This document shows positions 6,239-10,901 of a stretch of 10,901 nucleotides of DNA, piece after piece (the first letter of the stretch is position 1; each line of letters opens with the position of its first letter). A program made the position numbers and the translations under genes. This stretch comes from Candidatus Gastranaerophilales bacterium. GTDB taxonomy: Bacteria; Cyanobacteriota; Vampirovibrionia; Gastranaerophilales; Gastranaerophilaceae. The DNA lies in assembly GCA_905235825.1 (NCBI GenBank), contig CAJONH010000024.1, positions 1 through 10,901 on the forward strand, written 5' to 3'. Below the pieces are notes generated by a model. The model saw nothing but the letters and a program-made list of their open reading frames with translations, was not told the origin of the DNA and searched no databases.

Positions 6239-6832
6239 ATGAAAAAAGTAATTTTATTTTTAATTGCATTCTCATTTATGAATGCAGGTTTTGCAGTCGA
6301 TAAAAGTGAATTAAAAGAAAACGGTAAAATAATTCTTAACAACTCTCAAATAATATATAAAACTGCTTATGACTTGTATAGCGAGGCAAATTTAATATTT
6401 AAACTTGCAAAAGAAAATAATTATAAAGATTTTCAATACAAAAATTTTAAAGTGATTTCAGATTTATCGAGTGATAAAACCATCTGTTTTATTACTTTAT
6501 TAAAAAATGGAAAAAAATATTCCTATATCTCTGTTTTTAATGATAAAATTTCATCAATAAAAAATAATTATTCAAAACATAAAAGTAATTCATATTTATT
6601 TGTTGACAACTCTCTATCATCGGTTTCCATCGGGGACAAATATACGAAAAAACGCAGTTATACCGATGAAGAATACAATTTTATTGATAATAAATTAAGT
6701 TCGTATTATACAAAAGTCTTTTACTCAGATAAAAAATATACCAAAAAAGAAATATATAACTTTTATGAAGATAAATTGTCTTCTTATGAGAAAAATTACA
6801 AAAGTACTATAAAAAAGGTAATAGAGCTATAG
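6239..6832 (+). CDS. Secreted Lys/Tyr/Ser-rich hypothetical protein with internal repeats
   Basis: A 197-residue protein of no recognised family. Residues 1-19 are a standard signal peptide (MKK, hydrophobic VILFLIAFSFMNAG, cleavage after FA). The mature chain is rich in Lys, Tyr, Ser and Asn. Its second half repeats a pattern of Phe, an acidic/amide pair, then (I/L)-Ser-Ser: FNDKISS (100-106), FVDNSLSS (121-128), FIDNKLSS (148-155) and FYEDKLSS (175-182); the last three start exactly 27 residues apart. The unit may form a repeated beta/alpha structure. There is no cysteine pattern, lipobox or LPxTG. AAGG at 6225-6228 precedes the ATG by ten bases. It lies 47 nt after the preceding exported protein in the same direction and may be read from the same transcript. 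It converges with the gene ending at 6845. Confidence 0.75.
   Translation: MKKVILFLIAFSFMNAGFAVDKSELKENGKIILNNSQIIYKTAYDLYSEANLIFKLAKENNYKDFQYKNFKVISDLSSDKTICFITLLKNGKKYSYISVFNDKISSIKNNYSKHKSNSYLFVDNSLSSVSIGDKYTKKRSYTDEEYNFIDNKLSSYYTKVFYSDKKYTKKEIYNFYEDKLSSYEKNYKSTIKKVIEL
6536..6784 (+). repeat. Degenerate 27-codon repeats within the secreted protein gene
   Basis: Four protein-level copies of F-x-(D/E)-x-x-(I/L)-S-S begin at residues 100, 121, 148 and 175 of the 6239 gene. The last three are spaced exactly 27 residues apart, and the last two also share preceding Tyr/Glu/Lys-rich sequence (YTDEEYNF versus YTKKEIYNF). The repetition is visible in the protein and only weakly in the DNA, so it is old or under selection rather than a recent duplication. 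Confidence 0.55.
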
Positions 6833-6844
6833 GATAATATAATC

Positions 6845-7516
6845 TTATTCACAAATTAATCCGTTTTGTTTTGCAATCAAATAAGAGTCTTTATCCAGTG
6901 CTATTTTTACTTTTTGCATACCCATATCACGCATAACAGCAAATCTGTGCCTGCCGTCTAAGACCGTAAATTGTAATTTACCGTTTTGCTCGTGTATAAC
7001 AGCTTCAGTTGCATTTATATTTCTTCCTGTTTGAAGATAATCAATAACTCCTTGATATCGGTCAGATATTGTACCTGATTCACCATTCGGTGAAATATAT
7101 GCTTCATCCCTTGCAAACAGTTCATCAATTTTGGCTGTATCAAGACTTACAAGTTCTTTTCCATACATTTGAGCATGCTCGGAAAGTGTTAATCTGTTAT
7201 ATATGTTATCGTGGTCTAATGCTTCTTCGTGTGTGACTTTTGTAAAATTAATGTTATTTTGAATTAATAAAGATTCAATAAAATTATCATATTTGTCATC
7301 GGCACTTACGTGGACTTTTTCAAAGACACCTGTTCTTTGAATTTCGCTAAAAGAGGGGAAATCATTAAAAATTTGAACACCGTTGTAATCTTCATTCGCT
7401 TTTTCCCACAACTCGGAAGATACAAAACCGGCTTCATCCTGATTTTTACCTGTTACATCATATTTATAAATGCTTCCGAAAGAAGTATTATTTATATTAT
7501 TAGAATTAATTTGCAT
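6845..7516 (-). CDS. ParB/sulfiredoxin-fold (ParB N-terminal-like) domain protein
   Basis: A 223-residue protein. Residues ~153-207 match the ParB/Srx-like fold: DRYQGVIDYLQTGRNINATE leads into a strand, KLQFTVLDGRHRFAVMRDMG (180-199) carries the family's signature Gly-Arg/His-Arg phosphate-binding motif (DGRHR, 187-191), and QKVKIALD (201-208) is the closing strand. This fold occurs in CTP-binding partition proteins, in nuclease-like proteins and in sulfiredoxin. The DNA-binding HTH of real ParB partition proteins is absent, so a chromosome-segregation role is unlikely and a nucleotide-dependent or effector-like role is open. The N-terminal ~150 residues have no recognised domain and begin with NINNTSFGS (8-15). 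No clear Shine-Dalgarno precedes the ATG at 7516. It converges with the secreted protein gene (12-nt gap) and diverges from the glycogen synthase gene. Confidence 0.75.
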   Translation of the reverse strand: MQINSNNINNTSFGSIYKYDVTGKNQDEAGFVSSELWEKANEDYNGVQIFNDFPSFSEIQRTGVFEKVHVSADDKYDNFIESLLIQNNINFTKVTHEEALDHDNIYNRLTLSEHAQMYGKELVSLDTAKIDELFARDEAYISPNGESGTISDRYQGVIDYLQTGRNINATEAVIHEQNGKLQFTVLDGRHRFAVMRDMGMQKVKIALDKDSYLIAKQNGLICE

Positions 7517-7698
7517 ACATTTTTAATTATGCTGAATATTTTAGATTGCTTTTTTTTCTCATAAATATTACAAAACTTAATATTATTTTATTATTTTAAC
7601 TTTAATGTAACATTTTATTTACATTAATCAAAAAAAAGGTAAATATAAATCTTGAGCATTTTTTATTAATATGCAGGTAAGTAAGAAGGGTCTCCAAA

Positions 7699-10350
7699 AT
7701 GTGTAGTAGTGTTTTTTCTGATTTTAAGACAAACGGTATCAATTCAGCCGCTACCTTCAGTTCATCGGCTCAAAACAGCGTGATGCAATATAGAAGCGAC
7801 AACAGCAAAAAGAAATCGGGAAAAACAAAAGATTTGATAAGTCATACGGTTCCGATTTCAATACCTCTTGCGGGTATACCTCTTGCCGCATTGATTACTT
7901 ACAGAATTTCTACAAGAAATCTTGCCGGTTTGTCGTCACAAATCATAGATATGTCTAAAGAAATTAATGAATTAAAAAGCATGCCCAAAATTATTCAACA
8001 GCAAAATCAAAAAACAGATAGCGGTAATGTAAAATTATGGGCTGCAATAGCCGGAGCCGCAGGATTAGCAGGAGCCTATCAAACAACTTCTTTAACAAAG
8101 GGTGAAGAAGATAAATTAATGCACAAGTTAAAAGATAGGGTTGATAAAATTGATACAACATCTCATTATGCTTTGCAGGAAGCTCAAAAAACATCAGCAG
8201 GGGCATCTACTCTGATTAATAAATATACAAAAGATATAAACGGAGTACAGCTGCTTGATAATCCTACTACATTAACAAAAGATAAAAATAAATATAACAA
8301 TGCCGTTCACTTTATTCAAAATGCTGCCTCGATGAAATTATACGATACTCCGCATATTCAGCCTATTACAGGTGAACATCCTACCCTTTGGTCGGTTACT
8401 TCCGAATTTGCCCCAATTAAAGAAGGCGGTTTAGGTTGTGTACCTGTTGCAATTCAAGAAAATTTCACTAATCTTGGAATTGATAATCCGGCATTTATTC
8501 CTATGTATCAGCAAAAAGGAAAAGCAACTTTAAGAAAAGAAGGCGAAAATTATATTTATAAATACGGAAAAGATATGGAAGTTCCCGTAAAAAAAGCGGC
8601 AGCTTTTCAAATGGATGTTTTCAGAAACGGAATAAGTTCAACTGAAAATGTGGAAGTATTTGTTGCAAATATGGAAAAAGACGAAAATAAGCCGCCCAGA
8701 CAGCTCGTATTTATAAAAAATGATAATTACTTTGACGGTTCAATTTATCAGGGCGGAGCAAGAAATGAAGAACCTGAAAAATTTGCATTTTTCTCAAAAG
8801 CGGTTTACGAATTTGCGAAAATGAAATCTGATATTAATTCCGTAAAAAATTCAGAAATTCCAGATAAGCAGCTATTTGATTCGATAAAAGCTCCTGAAGG
8901 TTTTATTTTAAATGATTGGCAGGCAAGTCCTATTGCTGCTTTAACAAGATATAAAGCTCCGATGGAAAATGCTTTCGGTCAATTGGATAATGAAACCGCA
9001 AATAAACTTTCTCAAATGACAATTATTACAATTGGTCATAATACAATGTATCAGGGATCAACCTTGAATAACAATGATTCTAAGCAAAGTAAAGAAGCAA
9101 CATCCAATATTTTAAATACTTTGTTTGATAACTATACCTATGATATTGTTTCAAATGCCAAAACTAATGCCTCAATTTATGATAAAGAGGATGATAATTT
9201 AAAAAATATCGATAACGTTCTTTTAACAGATAAAGATTATTCTAATTTAATCCATACAAATCTGCTTAATATGGGTGTATGTTTAAGTGATTATTTTCAT
9301 CCTGTATCTCAAAATTATGCTAATGAAATAATTTCCAAAGAACATGACGATTTGGCAGGTGAATTAAAATGGGCATTAACAAGAAGAAATGAAACAGGTT
9401 CACTTGTCGGTATTATAAACGGTAATGATTTTAATAAACTTTCCATTGAAGCAAAAAAAGGTAAAATCAAAGAAACTTCAGGTTTAGATTTTGAAACTTA
9501 TAATAAAAATACAGATATAGATGACGTTATTAAAGCAAGAACCGAAAATAAAATAAAATTCTACAACGAATTTATTAAACCGTTTACTAAAAAGAATGAT
9601 GCGTCAATAACAGATGCAAATATTGAAAATATAAGAAAAATATCAGAAGATTTGGAATTTGTTGAATGTGCAGATAAGATAAAAAAATTGCCTGATTTAA
9701 CTCACGATGAATTAGAAAATACACCTGTTTTAACATCAGTAGGTCGTTTGGTGTCACAAAAAGGTGTTAATGTAATGTGTGATGCAATTGAACTCTTAAT
9801 GAAAAATTGGGATAAAGATTTTGGTAACAGACCTAAACCGATATTTTACATAGGCGGTCGTGACGGAGAAGACGGACAGCAAAGGGCATTCGTTGAAAAA
9901 TTACAGAATGAACAATTATCAAAAGAAGATTCAAACCGAGTTGTATTTATGCACGGTATGGCTCCAATGCAGTCATTGACGGCAGCTTCGGATTTCTTCC
10001 TATTACCCAGTAATTTTGAACCGTGCGGATTAACTCAAAGTGAATCATTTGCACTCGGAACTCCCGTTATAGGCAGCAGTGTCGGCGGTATTGTTGATAC
10101 AGTCAACAGAAACGGATTTAATAACGGTATATTAACAAAGCATGAACCCAAATTGACAGCACAAAGTTTTTATGAAGCAATGAAAAAAGGTCTTAACATT
10201 TATTTCAATGATAAAGAAAAATATAAAAATATGGTAAATGACTCATTGCAGGAAGATTTCAGCTGGGTTCAAAAATGTAAACAAGGACCTGTTTTTGAAT
10301 ACTTATCAAAAATGGGTGTTGATACAAATAAATTGCCTGATATTGCATAA
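7699..10350 (+). CDS. GT5-type glycogen/starch synthase with membrane-associated N-terminal extension
   Basis: An 883-residue glucosyltransferase of the GlgA family, which extends alpha-1,4-glucan from nucleotide-glucose; typical bacterial GlgA is about 480 residues. The catalytic part starts near residue 228: SEFAPIKEGGLGCVPVAI (235-252) is the KxGGLGD loop, ILNDWQASPIAAL (403-415) and IGHNTMYQG (445-453) follow, VGRLVSQKG (681-689) holds the Arg/Lys pair of the C-terminal domain, and SNFEPCGLTQ (771-780) is the GT-B nucleotide-sugar signature. The usual Asp after GGLG is Cys247. The domain carries extra sequence (about 455-520 and 590-675). Residues 1-227 are an extension with hydrophobic stretches at 49-68 and 111-127 and a helical linker, suggesting membrane association. 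AGAAGGG (7684-7690) precedes the ATG by eight bases. No glgB, glgC or glgP neighbour is visible. Identification as a GT5 synthase is secure; product and donor (ADP- or UDP-glucose) are not. Confidence 0.9.
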   Translation: MCSSVFSDFKTNGINSAATFSSSAQNSVMQYRSDNSKKKSGKTKDLISHTVPISIPLAGIPLAALITYRISTRNLAGLSSQIIDMSKEINELKSMPKIIQQQNQKTDSGNVKLWAAIAGAAGLAGAYQTTSLTKGEEDKLMHKLKDRVDKIDTTSHYALQEAQKTSAGASTLINKYTKDINGVQLLDNPTTLTKDKNKYNNAVHFIQNAASMKLYDTPHIQPITGEHPTLWSVTSEFAPIKEGGLGCVPVAIQENFTNLGIDNPAFIPMYQQKGKATLRKEGENYIYKYGKDMEVPVKKAAAFQMDVFRNGISSTENVEVFVANMEKDENKPPRQLVFIKNDNYFDGSIYQGGARNEEPEKFAFFSKAVYEFAKMKSDINSVKNSEIPDKQLFDSIKAPEGFILNDWQASPIAALTRYKAPMENAFGQLDNETANKLSQMTIITIGHNTMYQGSTLNNNDSKQSKEATSNILNTLFDNYTYDIVSNAKTNASIYDKEDDNLKNIDNVLLTDKDYSNLIHTNLLNMGVCLSDYFHPVSQNYANEIISKEHDDLAGELKWALTRRNETGSLVGIINGNDFNKLSIEAKKGKIKETSGLDFETYNKNTDIDDVIKARTENKIKFYNEFIKPFTKKNDASITDANIENIRKISEDLEFVECADKIKKLPDLTHDELENTPVLTSVGRLVSQKGVNVMCDAIELLMKNWDKDFGNRPKPIFYIGGRDGEDGQQRAFVEKLQNEQLSKEDSNRVVFMHGMAPMQSLTAASDFFLLPSNFEPCGLTQSESFALGTPVIGSSVGGIVDTVNRNGFNNGILTKHEPKLTAQSFYEAMKKGLNIYFNDKEKYKNMVNDSLQEDFSWVQKCKQGPVFEYLSKMGVDTNKLPDIA

Positions 10351-10373
10351 ACAACTTTATTTATAAAATATAC

Positions 10374-10402
10374 TTGACAAAAACAGAGTTTAATTCTATA
10401 GT
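10374..10402 (+). promoter_or_regulatory. Strong sigma70-type promoter of the right-hand TupA-like gene
   Basis: TTGACA (10374-10379, perfect -35) is followed after 17 nt by TATAGT (10397-10402, five of six matches to the -10 consensus). Initiation would lie near 10409, giving a leader of about 28 nt with AGAAGG (10426-10431) before the ATG at 10437. This is the best promoter in the window. Confidence 0.75.
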
Positions 10403-10436
10403 AGTCTTACTACGTAAATATAGTTAGAAGGCTGAT

Positions 10437-10901
10437 ATGTTATTAAATCTCTTTAAACGGGATAGTATAGGTGAGCCGCCTTGGGATTATTATTTTTTGT
10501 ATAATCTTCCCGAAAGCGAATATCCTAAATATTTAAAGAAATTGTTTTATATTAAAACAGGCGAAAAACTTCCTCTAAAAAAAGTTTTGAATGAAAGTTC
10601 TTCAATGCCCGATAATAACGGACAGGGGCTTGAAAATTGGATAATAGATAAGAAAAAATGTAAAACGTTTAATCAGAAAATACAATGGATTAAGTTGTAT
10701 GGTATAACTGATTTAATGAGAAAATGTACTGATAAAGTTGCGGTACGTGATTATGTAGCGGAAAAAATCGGGAGCGGAATTTCCGTAGAACGGAGTTGCC
10801 CAACAACATTTCGATGGCACGAGTTCGATAATGTGAATGCCCGAAGTGAACACTTGCAAAGCAATGTGAACGACAGGGCAGAGATAGAGGAAATTCAAAG
10901 A
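10437..10901 (+). CDS. TupA-like ATP-grasp protein, 5' part, apparently interrupted near codon 112
   Basis: From the ATG at 10437 (AGAAGG five bases upstream) the frame is open to the window edge, 155 codons. Residues 78-89 (FNQKIQWIKLYG) and 97-112 (CTDKVAVRDYVAEKIG) are hallmarks of the TupA-like ATP-grasp family, proteins of cell-surface polysaccharide and teichuronopeptide loci that probably form amide or peptide-like bonds using ATP. Residues 14-48 are 26/35 identical to the product of the divergent gene at the left edge. Family members normally continue after EKIG with a glutamate-rich start of the next strand and a Leu-Ile-Pro-type segment. Instead residues 113-155 (SGISVERS... to the edge) look like no protein of this family, and the DNA becomes markedly GC-richer and hairpin-forming. 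I infer that genuine coding sequence stops near 10771 and that the remaining open frame is incidental. Confidence 0.75.
   Translation, partial: MLLNLFKRDSIGEPPWDYYFLYNLPESEYPKYLKKLFYIKTGEKLPLKKVLNESSSMPDNNGQGLENWIIDKKKCKTFNQKIQWIKLYGITDLMRKCTDKVAVRDYVAEKIGSGISVERSCPTTFRWHEFDNVNARSEHLQSNVNDRAEIEEIQR
10772..10901 (+). mobile_element. Putative 5' end of a group II intron inserted in the TupA-like gene
   Basis: From about 10772 base composition rises to roughly 46% GC (60 of 130 by hand count) against clearly AT-rich surroundings. The segment folds readily: CGGA-ATT-TCCG hairpin at 10775-10785; CAC-TTGC-AAA-GCAA-T-GTG nested hairpin at 10851-10868; TGCCC (10838-10842, or the alternative copy at 10797-10801) can pair with GGGCA (10876-10880). 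GAGCG at 10772-10776 is one base from the GUGYG 5' consensus of bacterial group II introns, and the GGAGTTGCCC ... ACGACAGGGCAGAG arrangement resembles, from memory, domain I of chloroplast-like bacterial group II introns. The rest of the element lies beyond the window, so no reverse transcriptase or domain V can be seen. It could instead be another structured insertion. Confidence 0.5.

Noticed and set aside
6833..6844. Bidirectional terminator between the converging genes
   Set aside because: The 12-nt gap and its flanks show only weak A/T pairing and no stable stem with T-runs.
7310..7564. Plus-strand 84-codon frame over the 5' half of the ParB-like gene
   Set aside because: The antisense minus-strand gene has a recognisable domain; this frame has no ribosome binding site and no plausible protein character.
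7517..7698. Divergent promoter pair between the ParB-like and glycogen synthase genes
   Set aside because: The spacer must contain promoters, but no -35/-10 pair with acceptable spacing stands out; TTGAGC at 7651 has no -10 at 16-18 nt.
10713..10898. Minus-strand 61-codon frame over the structured insertion
   Set aside because: It spans the junction between TupA-like coding sequence and the structured insertion, has no Shine-Dalgarno, and shows no recognisable protein features.

Overview
The window is AT-rich, and every gene uses the standard bacterial code with Shine-Dalgarno-type starts. I infer a host-associated, low-GC bacterium, most likely of the Gastranaerophilales/Vampirovibrionia ('Melainabacteria') type. 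Reasons: the base composition, a glycogen synthase with a long N-terminal extension, TupA-like ATP-grasp proteins, and unrelated proteins that begin with a short Ser-Phe-(Lys/Gly)-(Gly/Ser) motif. I associate that last style with this group from memory. No rRNA or marker gene is present, so the taxonomy is a guess.

Layout. The left edge (1-150, minus strand) and right edge (10437 onward, plus strand) hold the starts of two clearly paralogous genes that point outward. The right copy is recognisable as a TupA-like ATP-grasp protein. It is apparently interrupted after about 112 codons by a GC-richer, hairpin-forming segment that resembles the 5' end of a group II intron. Next to the left copy, 287-1067 carries a small XRE-type regulator and dtd (D-aminoacyl-tRNA deacylase). 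A solitary protein-kinase-fold protein with a C-terminal hydrophobic segment follows (1160-2647).

After a likely terminator overlapping a promoter comes a compact four-gene operon (2887-6191): class III PLP aminotransferase with a cysteine-rich insertion, alpha/beta hydrolase with a Cys in the nucleophile position, a four-helix membrane protein, and an exported protein. The junctions are a 1-nt overlap, a 10-nt overlap and a 1-nt gap. A second exported protein with internal repeats (6239-6832) lies just downstream. Converging on it is a minus-strand ParB/sulfiredoxin-fold-like protein (6845-7516). Divergent from that is an 883-residue GT5 glycogen/starch synthase whose first ~225 residues carry two hydrophobic segments (7699-10350).

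I see no tRNA, rRNA, CRISPR array or insertion sequence. The least ordinary items are the putative intron in the right-hand ATP-grasp gene, the membrane-associated glycogen synthase with an altered KxGGLGD motif, the kinase-fold protein, and the shared N-terminal motif of the kinase-fold and ParB-like proteins.
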